DNA of 64,000 bases from Rhodospirillales bacterium. Its GTDB lineage: Bacteria; Pseudomonadota; Alphaproteobacteria; CACIAM-22H2. The translations under genes and the position numbers were made by a program. Location of the stretch: NCBI GenBank assembly GCA_016794025.1, contig JAEUKX010000078.1, forward strand, positions 182,302 to 246,301, written 5' to 3'. Below are positions 1 to 8,963 of the stretch, piece after piece (positions within the stretch are counted from its first letter, which is position 1; each line of letters begins with the position of its first letter). The notes beneath the pieces were generated by a model. That model saw only the letters and a program-made list of their open reading frames with translations. It had not been told where the DNA came from and ran no database searches.

Positions 1-506
1 ACCATCATCTCGAGTGCGGCCTTGGTTGTGGCATAGGCGCCCCAGTAGGCGCGAACGCGCCGTGCGGCGCCGGACGTCACGAAGATCGCGCGGCCGGCAT
101 CGGATAGGCGCAGTGCCGGCTCGAGCGTGCGCATGAGCCGCCAGTTCGCATGGACGTTCACGGTCATCGCGTCCTGCCAGCCTTTGGCATCGTGATGCGT
201 GACCGGCCCCAATGTCCCGAGGTCGCCCGCGTTTCCAACGAGGATGTCGACCTTGCCGAAGCGCTCGTAGAGCGACGGGCCAAGCGCATCCAGCCGGTCG
301 AGTTCGAGCATGTCGACGGGCACGAGCGTGGCCGACCCGCCGCCGCGCACGATTTCGTCGTCGAGTTCCTCGAGCGCACCCACTGTCCGGGCAAGCGCCA
401 CCACGTGTGCGCCTTCGGCGGCAAAGCGCAGCGCCACGGCCCGCCCGATCCCGCGCGAGGCGCCCGTGACCACCGCGATGCGGCCCTGCAACAGCTTGGT
501 TGACAT
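1..506 (-). CDS. SDR family oxidoreductase (partial, 3' end outside window)
   Basis: About 168 N-terminal residues of a short-chain dehydrogenase/reductase are visible; the C-terminus runs off the left edge. The cofactor motif TGASRGIG lies near residues 15-22, the NNAG-type motif appears as VGNAGDLG, and the active-site region shows VTSGAARR followed by YATTKAAL, so the Ser, Tyr and Lys of the family are all present. The ATG overlaps the TGA of the upstream DUF2937 gene by one base (TGATG), so it is probably the last visible gene of the dnaB-purF chain. It resembles the YciK-like branch; the substrate is unknown. Confidence 0.85.
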   Translation of the reverse strand, partial: MSTKLLQGRIAVVTGASRGIGRAVALRFAAEGAHVVALARTVGALEELDDEIVRGGGSATLVPVDMLELDRLDALGPSLYERFGKVDILVGNAGDLGTLGPVTHHDAKGWQDAMTVNVHANWRLMRTLEPALRLSDAGRAIFVTSGAARRVRAYWGAYATTKAALEMM

Positions 507-970
507 CAGTAACTCTCCATTCGACGTCGGGACCGGAACAGAAGCGCCCGCACGATCCGGGCAAGGATGGCAGCGATTATCAGGCCCAAGACTGCGGCCG
601 CGGCGGCGTAGACCAGTCCTTCGACGGTCAGCGGCAGGCTTGGCCGGTAGTTCGTGGAAACGATGCGCCAGACTATCTCGGCATCGAAGTTCGCGAAAAA
701 CCCGCGCAGCCGGGCGAAGCCGTCTTGGCCTAGCTCGTCCACTGCCTGACGGATCCGGGGCAGGGCCGCCTCGAGGCGCGCGATCGATCCGGCATCGGGC
801 GTATCGGATTTCCGCAGATCGCCCAGAAGCCGCACGGTCTCGACCATCTTCTGGTCGAGCCGCTGGCGGAATATCTCCATGACTGCGGGAAACTGGAATC
901 CGGCGAGCGCGAAAGCCACCGCGAACAGCGAATCCCAGAGACGCCGGATGCCGGCGGCGAGCGCGCTCAC
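506..970 (-). CDS. DUF2937 family membrane protein
   Basis: The predicted protein has 154 residues, with a hydrophobic segment near the N-terminus (LFAVAFALAGF) and a second near the C-terminus (VYAAAAAVLGLIIAAILARIV), and a soluble, probably helical stretch between them. This two-anchor layout fits the DUF2937 family, which has no known function. I chose the GTG at 970 because it overlaps the purF stop as GTGA, and because upstream in-frame codons encode an Arg-rich tail that looks like purF shadow. Its coupling to purF suggests co-translation but says nothing certain about its job. Confidence 0.7.
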   Translation of the reverse strand: MSALAAGIRRLWDSLFAVAFALAGFQFPAVMEIFRQRLDQKMVETVRLLGDLRKSDTPDAGSIARLEAALPRIRQAVDELGQDGFARLRGFFANFDAEIVWRIVSTNYRPSLPLTVEGLVYAAAAAVLGLIIAAILARIVRALLFRSRRRMESY

Positions 971-2430
971 GCGATCTCGAGCAGGCTTGCCTGCGCGGGC
1001 TTTCCGCCGCGCTCGTCGAGGTCGGTCAGGCGCGTCGGATAGTCGCCCGTGAAGCAGGCATCGCAAAAGCGCGGCGCCTTGGCATCGCGGCCCTGTTCGC
1101 CCATCGCGCGGTAGAGACCGTCCATCGAGATGAACGCGAGGCTGTCCACGCCGATGAGGCGCGCCATCTCCGGCACATCATGGCGCGCGGCAAGAAGCTG
1201 GCTGCGTTCGGGCGTGTCGATTCCGTAGAAGCAGGAATGCGTCGTGGGCGGGGAGGAGATGCGCATGTGCACCTCGCGCGCGCCCGCGGCACGCACCATT
1301 TCGACGATCTTCTTCGACGTGGTCCCGCGCACGATCGAATCGTCCACGAGGATGACACGCTTGCCGGCCAGTCCGGCCCGATTGGCGTTGTGCTTCAGCT
1401 TCACGCCCAGATGCCGGATCTGGTCGGTCGGCTCGATGAACGTGCGGCCGACATAGTGGTTGCGGATGATGCCGAGGTCGAAGGGAATGCCGCTTTCCTG
1501 CGCGTAGCCGAGTGCGGCCGGCACGCCGCTGTCGGGAACCGGCACGACCAGATCGGCAGGCAGGCCGCTTTCGCGTGCGAGCTCGGCGCCGATGCGCTTG
1601 CGCGCCTCGTAGACGGAAATTCCCTCCGCCACGCTGTCGGGCCGCGCAAAGTAGATGTACTCGAACACGCAGAACCGCTTCGGCTCGCTCCGGAAGGGCT
1701 TCATCGAACGGATGCCCGTCGGGTCGATGACGATCATCTCGCCGGCTTCGACGTCGCGCACGTATTCGGCACCGATGATGTCGAGCGCGCAGGTCTCGGA
1801 CGTCACGATCCAGCTGTCGTCGAGCCTGCCGAGCACCAGCGGGCGTACGCCGCGCGGGTCGCGCACCGCGACGACCGCATCGCGCGCGATGCAGGTCAGC
1901 GAATACGCGCCCTCGACCTGATTGAGGGCCGCGATGAGGCGCGTGACGAAATCGCCCTGCGCCTGCGCCATGAGATGGATGATGACCTCGGTATCGGTCG
2001 TCGACTGGAAGATCGAGCCGCGCTTGACGAGGTTCTTGCGCAGGGTGTCGGCGTTCGTCAGGTTGCCGTTGTGGCCCAGCGCGAAGCCGCCGAACTCGAA
2101 CTCGGCGAACAGCGGCTGGATGTTTCGCAGGATCGTGCCGCCGCTTGTCGAATAGCGCACGTGCCCGATGGCCGCTTCGCCCTTCAGCGAGGCGATCACC
2201 TTCTGGTCGCCGAAATTGTCGCCGACGAGGCCCACCGCGCGGTGGGTGTGGAACTGCCGGCCGTCGTTTGTGACGATGCCGGCGGCTTCCTGCCCGCGAT
2301 GCTGGAGGGCATGCAGCCCGAGGGCGGCGAGCGCGCCGGCATCCGAATGGCCGAAGATGCCGAAGACGCCGCACTCCTCGCGCAGCTTGTCGTCGTCGAA
2401 CGGATTGGTCGAGGTCGGCAAGCGGTCCAT
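967..2430 (-). CDS. purF: Amidophosphoribosyltransferase
   Basis: This is the first enzyme of de novo purine synthesis, making 5-phosphoribosylamine from PRPP and glutamine in the cytosol. At 487 residues it has the usual length. A 19-residue propeptide precedes Cys20 (EECGVFGIFGH), the expected N-terminal nucleophile after processing. The glutaminase domain has HNGNLTN and STTDTEVI. The phosphoribosyltransferase domain has the PRPP loop VILVDDSIVRGTT. It follows cvpA by 48 bp, a pairing also seen in enterobacteria, and overlaps the DUF2937 gene by 4 bp. Confidence 0.97.
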   Translation of the reverse strand: MDRLPTSTNPFDDDKLREECGVFGIFGHSDAGALAALGLHALQHRGQEAAGIVTNDGRQFHTHRAVGLVGDNFGDQKVIASLKGEAAIGHVRYSTSGGTILRNIQPLFAEFEFGGFALGHNGNLTNADTLRKNLVKRGSIFQSTTDTEVIIHLMAQAQGDFVTRLIAALNQVEGAYSLTCIARDAVVAVRDPRGVRPLVLGRLDDSWIVTSETCALDIIGAEYVRDVEAGEMIVIDPTGIRSMKPFRSEPKRFCVFEYIYFARPDSVAEGISVYEARKRIGAELARESGLPADLVVPVPDSGVPAALGYAQESGIPFDLGIIRNHYVGRTFIEPTDQIRHLGVKLKHNANRAGLAGKRVILVDDSIVRGTTSKKIVEMVRAAGAREVHMRISSPPTTHSCFYGIDTPERSQLLAARHDVPEMARLIGVDSLAFISMDGLYRAMGEQGRDAKAPRFCDACFTGDYPTRLTDLDERGGKPAQASLLEIA

Positions 2431-2478
2431 GAAACCCCCAATGCGGCCCCTCGGACGGGACCGGCGCGGTGCGGCGGA

Positions 2479-3153
2479 CTAGCGGGTGGGTGCGGACGGG
2501 CGAACGCGGTCGATGAGCTGTTCGAGGCCTTGCACCTCGTCGCGTTTATAGCCCGTTTCGTTCGGCTGTGAAGGGGGATTCGGCTGCAGTTTTTCGAGTG
2601 CCTTGAGCGCCTCGGCACCCCGTTGGGCCTGGTCCCCGGCCGTCCGGACCTGCCCGCGGAATTCGGGCGGGGCCAGGCCCACCAGGAACTCCGCCATACG
2701 CTCCACGAGGGGTCGCGTCCGGGCCTCGAAAATCCAGTCCGGGCGCTTTTCCTCGGGGATCGCCCAGGCCAGCGCCAGCCAGGCAAGTCCCAGCAGCACG
2801 AAACCCCGGAAAATGCCGAAAACGAACCCGAGGGACCGGTCGATCGCCGAAAGGCTGGCCGACCGGCGCACGAGCGCCGACGTCCCATGGGCAATCATCG
2901 CGAACACGATGAGGCTTACCACGAAAAGGGCGACCCCGGCGGCCGCGTCGGCCAGCAGCTGGCTGTCGATCAGGGCGCGGAAATAGGGCCTTGCCATCGC
3001 AAAGCCCCATAGCGTGACCAGGGCCGCGCCGGCCCAGGCCGCAAGGCTCAGCACTTCCTTGACGAAACCCCGCAGCAGCGCAATGAGCGCCGAGACGAGC
3101 ACGACGACAGCAACGGCGCCGTCAAAGGCGTTGATCGGGAGCGAATCGAGCAT
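2479..3153 (-). CDS. cvpA: CvpA family membrane protein
   Basis: The protein has 224 residues. About four hydrophobic segments lie in the first 150 residues (for example VAVVVLVSALIALL and GVALFVVSLIVFAMIA), followed by a hydrophilic tail. This is the CvpA fold, linked to colicin V production and envelope stress tolerance in other bacteria. The longer open frame to 3282 would run into radA; the ATG at 3153, whose product begins MLDSLPINAFDGAV, fits the family start and leaves 22 bp to radA. It lies directly upstream of purF, as in many proteobacteria. Confidence 0.88.
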   Translation of the reverse strand: MLDSLPINAFDGAVAVVVLVSALIALLRGFVKEVLSLAAWAGAALVTLWGFAMARPYFRALIDSQLLADAAAGVALFVVSLIVFAMIAHGTSALVRRSASLSAIDRSLGFVFGIFRGFVLLGLAWLALAWAIPEEKRPDWIFEARTRPLVERMAEFLVGLAPPEFRGQVRTAGDQAQRGAEALKALEKLQPNPPSQPNETGYKRDEVQGLEQLIDRVRPSAPTR

Positions 3154-3175
3154 TCCGGGACCGGAGGATACCAGC

Positions 3176-4564
3176 TTATCCGGGGCGGGCCATGCGCCGT
3201 GGCGCGGGATTTCCGAGTGCTTCGACAAGATCGCCGAGCAGTCGCAGCTCACGCACCTCGATACCTGTGGTCGGCGTGCCACGCTTGCCCCGTGGCGGGC
3301 AGAAAGCGCGGCTGAACCCCAGCTTTGCCGCCTCCTTGAGCCGGGCCTCGGTCTGTCCGACCGCGCGTATCTCGCCGGAAAGGCCGATCTCCCCGAAAAC
3401 GACCGCCTCGCCGGGAACGGGCGTGTCGGTCAGGGCGGAGACGAGGGCCGCCGCGACCGCAAGATCGGCTGCGGGCTCGGCAATGCGCAATCCGCCAGCG
3501 ACGTTGAGATAGACGTCCGCCCCCCCGAAAGCGAGCCCGCAGCGCGTCTCCAGTACGGCCAGCACCATGGCCAGGCGGCCCGAATCCCACCCGATGACCG
3601 CGCGGCGCGGTGTCCCGTAGGCGCTTGGCGCCACGAGGGCCTGGATCTCGACGAGGACCGGCCGTGTGCCCTCCATGCCGGCGAAGACGGCGGCACCCGA
3701 GACCTCGCCGCGCCGCTCTGCCAGAAACAGCGCCGACGGATTGGGAACCTCCGTCAGGCCCCGGTCGGTCATCTCGAACACGCCGATCTCGTCGGTCGGC
3801 CCGAAGCGGTTCTTGACCGCGCGCAGGATGCGGAACTGGTGGCCGCGCTCGCCCTCGAAATAGAGCACCGTGTCGACCATGTGCTCGAGCACGCGCGGGC
3901 CCGCGATCGTGCCTTCCTTCGTCACATGGCCTACGAGGATGACGGCCACGCCGCGCCGCTTGGCGAGCCGGATGAGTTCGGCAGCGGACGCGCGGACCTG
4001 CGCGACGGTTCCGGGCGCGCTGTCGAGCTGGTCGATGTACATCGTCTGGATCGAATCGATGACCGCAAGATCGGGCGCGTCACTGGCGTCGAGCGTGGCG
4101 AGGATGTCGCGCACGTTCGTCGCCGACGCGAGCGACACATTTGCCTTGGCAAGGTCGAGACGCGTGGCGCGCATGCGGATCTGGTCGACGGCCTCTTCGC
4201 CGGAGATGTAGGCCACGCGCGAATTGCGGGAGAGGGAAGCGGCCGCCTGAAGCAGGAGTGTCGATTTGCCGATGCCCGGATCGCCGCCCACGAGGACGGC
4301 CGAACCCTTGACGAGCCCGCCGCCAAGCACGCGGTCGAGTTCGGCAATGCCGGTCTTGCGGCGCGGGGCCTGTTCGCTTTGCCCGTCGAGGCCGACGAAC
4401 GAGACGCGCTTGCCGCCCTTCGCCGAAACGCCCTTCGGTGCCGTATCCGGCACGGCTTCCTCGACGATTGTGTTCCACGCGCCGCAGGCATCGCACTTGC
4501 CCGACCAGCGCGGATGGACCGCGCCGCATTCCTGGCAGACGAAGCGCGAGGCGGCCTTCGCCAC
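3176..4564 (-). CDS. radA: DNA repair protein RadA
   Basis: RadA is a RecA-like ATPase and branch-migration helicase that helps process recombination intermediates. The 462-residue product has the N-terminal zinc finger (Cys10, Cys13, Cys24, Cys27), Walker A GGDPGIGKS at 93-101, the RadA-specific KNRFG motif, and a C-terminal Lon-protease-like domain. The GTG at 4564 gives MAKAASRFVCQECG, the canonical family start; the open frame continues far upstream only as antisense-like sequence. The gene starts 5 bp after the mlaF stop, so it sits inside the dnaB-purF operon. Confidence 0.95.
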   Translation of the reverse strand: MAKAASRFVCQECGAVHPRWSGKCDACGAWNTIVEEAVPDTAPKGVSAKGGKRVSFVGLDGQSEQAPRRKTGIAELDRVLGGGLVKGSAVLVGGDPGIGKSTLLLQAAASLSRNSRVAYISGEEAVDQIRMRATRLDLAKANVSLASATNVRDILATLDASDAPDLAVIDSIQTMYIDQLDSAPGTVAQVRASAAELIRLAKRRGVAVILVGHVTKEGTIAGPRVLEHMVDTVLYFEGERGHQFRILRAVKNRFGPTDEIGVFEMTDRGLTEVPNPSALFLAERRGEVSGAAVFAGMEGTRPVLVEIQALVAPSAYGTPRRAVIGWDSGRLAMVLAVLETRCGLAFGGADVYLNVAGGLRIAEPAADLAVAAALVSALTDTPVPGEAVVFGEIGLSGEIRAVGQTEARLKEAAKLGFSRAFCPPRGKRGTPTTGIEVRELRLLGDLVEALGNPAPRRMARPG

Positions 4565-4569
4565 GGAGA

Positions 4570-5343
4570 CTAGACCGGGATCTGCATGCGGATCGGACCT
4601 TCCGCGCGTCCGTGGATGAACTGGTCGACATAGGGATTGCCCGAGCGGTCGATCTCGGCGACCGGGCCCTGCCAGATGATCCGGCCCTCGTAGAGCATGG
4701 CGATGCGGTGCGCGATCTTGCGCGCGCTCGCCATGTCGTGCGTGATCGAAAGCGCGCTGGCACCGAGGCGATGGACGCAGTCCACGATCAGGTCGTTGAT
4801 CACGTCGGACATGATCGGATCGAGGCCGGTCGTGGGCTCGTCGAAGAAGATGATTTCGGGCTGGGTGGCGATGGCGCGCGCAAGGCCGACGCGCTTGCGC
4901 ATGCCGCCAGACAGTTCGGACGGCCGAAGCTCGCCGACCTGTGCCGGCAGACCGACCTGGGCGAGCTTCTCGACCGCAATGGGTTTCGCCTCGCCTTTCG
5001 ACTTGCCCTGCGCGGACATCAGCCCGAAGGCCACGTTCTCCCAGACGCTGAGGGAGTCGAACAGGGCCGCGGACTGGAACAGCATCCCGAACTTGCGGTT
5101 GACCAGTTCGCGTTCGCGCGTGGACAGGCCGATCACTTCCTGGCCGTCGATCTTGATCGAGCCTTCTTCCGGATCGAGCAGGCCAAGGATGCACTTGAGC
5201 AGGACGGACTTGCCCGTGCCCGACCCGCCGATGATGACGACGGATTCCGCATCGCCGATGTCGAGGTCGAGGCCGTTCAGCACGACCTTGGGCCCGAATC
5301 GCTTCTTGAGGCCGCGGATCTGGATCTTCGGGATGTCGCCCAT
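4570..5343 (-). CDS. mlaF: ABC transporter ATP-binding protein, MlaF/Ttg2A type
   Basis: This is the ATPase of a phospholipid-trafficking (Mla/MCE) ABC transporter at the inner membrane. The 257 residues contain Walker A GGSGTGKS at 39-46, the signature LSGGMRKR and Walker B IIFFDEPTTGLDP. The signature variant LSGGM(R/K)KR is typical of MlaF. It lies 13 bp downstream of mlaE. No mlaD/MCE substrate-binding gene follows; radA does instead, so the MCE partner must be elsewhere. Confidence 0.92.
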   Translation of the reverse strand: MGDIPKIQIRGLKKRFGPKVVLNGLDLDIGDAESVVIIGGSGTGKSVLLKCILGLLDPEEGSIKIDGQEVIGLSTRERELVNRKFGMLFQSAALFDSLSVWENVAFGLMSAQGKSKGEAKPIAVEKLAQVGLPAQVGELRPSELSGGMRKRVGLARAIATQPEIIFFDEPTTGLDPIMSDVINDLIVDCVHRLGASALSITHDMASARKIAHRIAMLYEGRIIWQGPVAEIDRSGNPYVDQFIHGRAEGPIRMQIPV

Positions 5344-5356
5344 GCGTCCCTTCCGC

Positions 5357-6133
5357 CTAGCGTGTCGCGAAGAAGATTTCGGTGATCGCGTAGTTGAAGA
5401 TCAGGATCAGGATCGAGGCGGAAACGACCGCATTCGTCGTCGCCCGGCCCACGCCCTGCGCGCCGCCGTCGGAGTTGTAACCGTGGTAGCAGCCCATCAG
5501 CGTGATGATGAAGCCGAAGACCGCCGCCTTCACGAGCCCGGAGAAGACGTCCATGAACTCGAGGAAGTCGAAGGTCTGCTTCAGGTATACCGCCGCGTTG
5601 AACTCGAGCTTGTAGACGCCCACGATGTAGCCGCCAAAGACGCCGATGATGTCGGCGACGACCACGAGCATCGGCAGCGTGACGGCCCCGGCGATGAGCC
5701 GTGGCGCCACGAGATACTTCATCGGGTTCGTCGAAAGGGTGTGCAGCGCGTCGATCTGCTCGGTCACCCGCATCGTGCCGATCTCGGCGGCGATCGACGC
5801 ACCGATGCGGCCCGCCACCATCAGTCCCGCGATGACGGGCCCCAGTTCGCGCGTGACCGAAAGGACCACGACCGTGGCGACGGCGCTTTCGGCCGAGAAG
5901 CGCGCGAAGCCGGTATAGCTTTGCAGCGCCAGCACCATGCCCGTGAACAACGCGGTGAGCCCGACGACCGGCAGCGAGAAATAGCCGATATCGAGCATCT
6001 GGCGCAGGATGTGCCGCACGTACCAGGGCGGGCGGAAGCAGTGCGAGACGGCGCGCGCGGTGAACAGCGCGATCTCGCCGATCTGGCGCAGGAAGGCGAG
6101 GAAGATCCGGCCGACGGTCGCAAGCGGGTTCAT
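5357..6133 (-). CDS. mlaE: ABC transporter permease, MlaE type
   Basis: This is the membrane subunit of the Mla/MCE lipid transporter. The 258-residue protein has about five or six hydrophobic segments and the family core TRELGPVIAGLMVAGRIGAS, followed by EIGTMRVTEQIDAL, which is diagnostic of MlaE. The ATG overlaps the TGA of alr (ATGA), and mlaF follows after 13 bp, so transcription is probably shared with dnaB and alr. Confidence 0.93.
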   Translation of the reverse strand: MNPLATVGRIFLAFLRQIGEIALFTARAVSHCFRPPWYVRHILRQMLDIGYFSLPVVGLTALFTGMVLALQSYTGFARFSAESAVATVVVLSVTRELGPVIAGLMVAGRIGASIAAEIGTMRVTEQIDALHTLSTNPMKYLVAPRLIAGAVTLPMLVVVADIIGVFGGYIVGVYKLEFNAAVYLKQTFDFLEFMDVFSGLVKAAVFGFIITLMGCYHGYNSDGGAQGVGRATTNAVVSASILILIFNYAITEIFFATR

Positions 6134-7230
6134 GCGGCGGGTTCTCGGTACGCGCGCGCGAAGCGGCGGCCAAGCCGCGTGAGGACCTCGTAGCCGTTCG
6201 TGCCCGCACGGTCGGCCACTTCATCGACCGTCATGCGCGGACCGAGCAGTTCGACCATAGTGCCGGGCACGGCGCCGGGCGCGTCGGTCACGTCGAGGGT
6301 GATCAGATCCATGGATACGCGCCCGAGGAACGGAACCTGCCTGTCGCCGATGAAGGCGGCGCCGCGCCCGGACAGCGAGCGTAGCCATCCATCCGCGTAA
6401 CCGCAGGCAATCGTTGCGACTTTCGTCGGCCGAGTCGCTTGCCACGTGGCACCATAGCCAACGGTCTGGGGGTGGTCAATTTCGCGGACCTGCAGGATGC
6501 GGACTTCGAGCGTGGCAACGGTGCGTACCGGATTGTCGCGGCCGGGCGTTGGGTTGATTCCGTAGACGGCGCAGCCCGGCCGCACGAGATCGTAGTGGTA
6601 GTCGGCCCCCAGAAAGACGCCCGATGAATTCGCGAAGCTCGCCTTCACACCCGGGAACTCGGCTCGGAAGCGGTGGAAAAGCGCTAGCTGAGCCGCGTTT
6701 ATCGGATTGTCCGGCTCCTCGGAGCTGACGAGATGGCTCATCACGTAGCGCAGGTCGAGCGCGGTGAGGGGCGCGGGATCGGTAAGGAGGGCCTCGGCCT
6801 CGCCCGGCGTCAGGCCCAGCCGCGACATGCCCGTATCGAAATGGAGGTTCGCCTTGAGACGTTCGCCGGCCGCGCGCGCGGCGGCGGCCCACATCGCGAT
6901 CTGGCCGGGATCGTTGAGGCTTGGTGTCAGGTCGCGCCGGCGGAAGGTTTCCGCTTCGCCTGCACCGAGCCCGTCGAGCACGCACACGCTCGCGTCCTCG
7001 CCGACGAAATCCCGCAACTCGATCCCTTCGCTGAGGCGCGCCACGAAGAAATGGCGGCACCCGGCCCGGTAGAGCGCACGCGACACAGGTCCCGCGCCAA
7101 GGCCGTAGCCGTCGCCCTTGACCACGCCCGCACAGGCCGCCGGCCGCGCGCGCGCGGCCATCGCGCGCCAGTTCGACACCAGCGCATCGAGATCGACGGT
7201 GAGAAGGGCGGCAGGCCGCGCGTCAGTCAT
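6130..7230 (-). CDS. alr: Alanine racemase
   Basis: Alanine racemase is a PLP enzyme that makes D-alanine for peptidoglycan. The 366-residue protein has the PLP lysine at Lys38 in AGVVKGDGYGLG (the family usually has KADAYG) and the C-terminal-domain motif VGYGATW with the second catalytic base, Tyr. The start overlaps the dnaB stop by 8 bp and the stop overlaps mlaE by 4 bp. The dnaB-alr order is common in alphaproteobacteria. Confidence 0.95.
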   Translation of the reverse strand: MTDARPAALLTVDLDALVSNWRAMAARARPAACAGVVKGDGYGLGAGPVSRALYRAGCRHFFVARLSEGIELRDFVGEDASVCVLDGLGAGEAETFRRRDLTPSLNDPGQIAMWAAAARAAGERLKANLHFDTGMSRLGLTPGEAEALLTDPAPLTALDLRYVMSHLVSSEEPDNPINAAQLALFHRFRAEFPGVKASFANSSGVFLGADYHYDLVRPGCAVYGINPTPGRDNPVRTVATLEVRILQVREIDHPQTVGYGATWQATRPTKVATIACGYADGWLRSLSGRGAAFIGDRQVPFLGRVSMDLITLDVTDAPGAVPGTMVELLGPRMTVDEVADRAGTNGYEVLTRLGRRFARAYREPAA

Positions 7231-8773
7231 GCATCTCGGGCAGGTATTCCGACGCCGCGAGGTCGGAGAACTTCGTGAACTGCCCGTCGAAGCGGAGCCG
7301 GACCGTGCCGATGGGGCCGTGGCGCTGCTTGCCCAGGATCACTTCGGCGACGTTCATGACCTGCTCGCCGCGTTCCTGCCATTTCTGGTGCCGTTCGTTG
7401 AACTTGCTCTCGTCCTCGTCGGGACGGCGGGAGGGCTCGGCGCGCGAGTGATAGTACTCCTCGCGATAGACGAACATGACCACGTCGGAGTCCTGTTCGA
7501 TCGTGCCGGATTCACGCAGGTCGGAAAGCTGCGGACGCTTGTCCTCGCGCTGTTCGACCGCACGGGAGAGCTGCGAAAGAGCCACGACCGGGACATCCAG
7601 CTCCTTGGCGAGCGCCTTCAGTCCGCGCGTGATCGCGGAGATTTCCTGCACGCGGCCTTCCGCACGCGCGCCCGGCGGCGGCGCCAGAAGCTGGAGGTAG
7701 TCGATCACGATCATGCCGAGGCCGTGCGTGCGCTTCAGGCGGCGCGCGCGCGTGCGCACGGCAGTGACGGAAAGTGCGGGCGTGTCGTCGATATGCAGCG
7801 GAAGCGTCGCGAGGCGCTGTGCGGCTTCGACGAATTTCGGAAAATCCTCGCCCGAGACCTCGCCGCGCCGGATCTTGTCCGACGGGACCTCGACCTGTTC
7901 GGAAAGGAGGCGGTTGGCGAGCTGTTCGGCCGACATTTCCAGGGAGAAGAAGGCGACGACGCCGCCGGGCGCCTCTGGGTCGTCCTTCTCCATGCCCTCG
8001 GCGGTCGCGCGCTCGAGCCACTGCTGTCGGGCGAGGGCGGCATTGAACGCGATCTTCGTGGCGAGCGCCGTCTTGCCCATCGACGGCCGGCCCGCGAGGA
8101 TGATGAGATCCGACTTGTGCAGGCCGCCAAGCTTGTCGTCGAGGTCGGCAAAGCCCGTGGTGACACCGGTCACGGCGCCGTCGCGCTTGTAGGCGAGCGT
8201 GGCCATGTCGATGGCGGCGGTCAGGGCCTTGTTGAAGATCTTGAACCCGCCCTCGACCTGGCCTTTTTCGGCGAGATCGAACAGGCGCTGTTCGGCGGCC
8301 TCGATCTTCCCGTTCGCGTCGCTCTCGACGTCGAACTCGAATGCCTCGTTGACGACATCGGTGCCGATGTCGATCAGCTGGCGGCGCAGGTAAAGATCGA
8401 AGATGCGCTGGGCGTAGTCGTGCGCGTTGATGATCGTCACGGCGGCCGCCTGCAGGCGCGCCAGATATTCGGCACCGCCGATGTCGGCAAGCTCGCCGTC
8501 ATGCTCGAAATAGTTCTTCAGTGTCGCCGCGTTCGCTTGCTGGCCCTTCTGCACGAGCTTGCCGATCGCATCGTAGATGCGGCCGTGGCGGCCGTCGGCG
8601 AAGTGCTCGGGCATGAGCAGTTCGCTGACCTTCTCGTAGGCGCGGTTGTTCGACAGCAGGGCCGCAAGCAGGCCCATCTCGACTTCGAAATTGTGCGGCG
8701 GGACGCGCGGGGCGACTTCCTCGCCAGCACGGTTGGGGAAGGGGGCGACGTTGCTGGGAAGGGGCGTTTCCAT
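7223..8773 (-). CDS. dnaB: Replicative DNA helicase DnaB
   Basis: This is the hexameric helicase that unwinds DNA at the replication fork. The 516 residues comprise the N-terminal DnaG-interacting domain (starting PPHNFEVEMGLLAALL) and a RecA-like C-terminal domain with Walker A GRPSMGKT, the FFSLEMSAEQL motif and LSQLSRAVEQRED. No intein is visible. It is the first gene of a chain running to the left edge. A 190-bp upstream gap holds the rplI terminator and two DnaA-box-like sequences. Confidence 0.97.
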   Translation of the reverse strand: METPLPSNVAPFPNRAGEEVAPRVPPHNFEVEMGLLAALLSNNRAYEKVSELLMPEHFADGRHGRIYDAIGKLVQKGQQANAATLKNYFEHDGELADIGGAEYLARLQAAAVTIINAHDYAQRIFDLYLRRQLIDIGTDVVNEAFEFDVESDANGKIEAAEQRLFDLAEKGQVEGGFKIFNKALTAAIDMATLAYKRDGAVTGVTTGFADLDDKLGGLHKSDLIILAGRPSMGKTALATKIAFNAALARQQWLERATAEGMEKDDPEAPGGVVAFFSLEMSAEQLANRLLSEQVEVPSDKIRRGEVSGEDFPKFVEAAQRLATLPLHIDDTPALSVTAVRTRARRLKRTHGLGMIVIDYLQLLAPPPGARAEGRVQEISAITRGLKALAKELDVPVVALSQLSRAVEQREDKRPQLSDLRESGTIEQDSDVVMFVYREEYYHSRAEPSRRPDEDESKFNERHQKWQERGEQVMNVAEVILGKQRHGPIGTVRLRFDGQFTKFSDLAASEYLPEMHD

Positions 8774-8845
8774 CGGGGTCGCGACCTTAGGCGTTTGCGC
8801 GCGCGGGCAACAATCGAATTGCGACGGAACGAGTCGACTTCGGAG

Positions 8846-8869
8846 TTATCCAGTGGATTGTGTGGACAA
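8846..8869. promoter_or_regulatory. Possible DnaA boxes upstream of dnaB
   Basis: TTATCCAGT at 8846-8854 (plus strand) and TGTGGACAA at 8861-8869 (TTGTCCACA on the minus strand) differ from the consensus TTATCCACA by two bases and one base. They sit about 75-95 bp upstream of the dnaB ATG. A role for DnaA in controlling dnaB is an inference; such short matches also arise by chance. Confidence 0.3.
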
Positions 8870-8891
8870 CGCGCGTGGCCGCGCAACAAAC

Positions 8892-8924
8892 GAAAAGCGG
8901 CGCGCGTCGCAAGACGCACGCCGC
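8892..8924 (-). terminator. Rho-independent terminator after rplI
   Basis: On the minus strand, a 12-bp stem (8924-8913 pairing with 8908-8897, one G-U pair, 4-base loop) is followed by CTTTTCG. It lies 40 bp beyond the rplI stop and separates the ribosomal-protein operon from dnaB. Confidence 0.75.
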
Positions 8925-8963
8925 CGATCGGCAGGATCGTCGAAGCGGAGAAAGAAGAGGGGC

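Noticed and set aside
1180..2571. 463-residue open frame antisense to purF
   Set aside because: It is a shadow of the purF codon pattern in GC-rich DNA; composition is His/Asp/Arg-rich without any recognisable domain.
4565..5194. 210-residue N-terminal extension of radA
   Set aside because: It lies over mlaF on the same strand but another frame; the zinc finger right after the GTG at 4564 fixes the true start.
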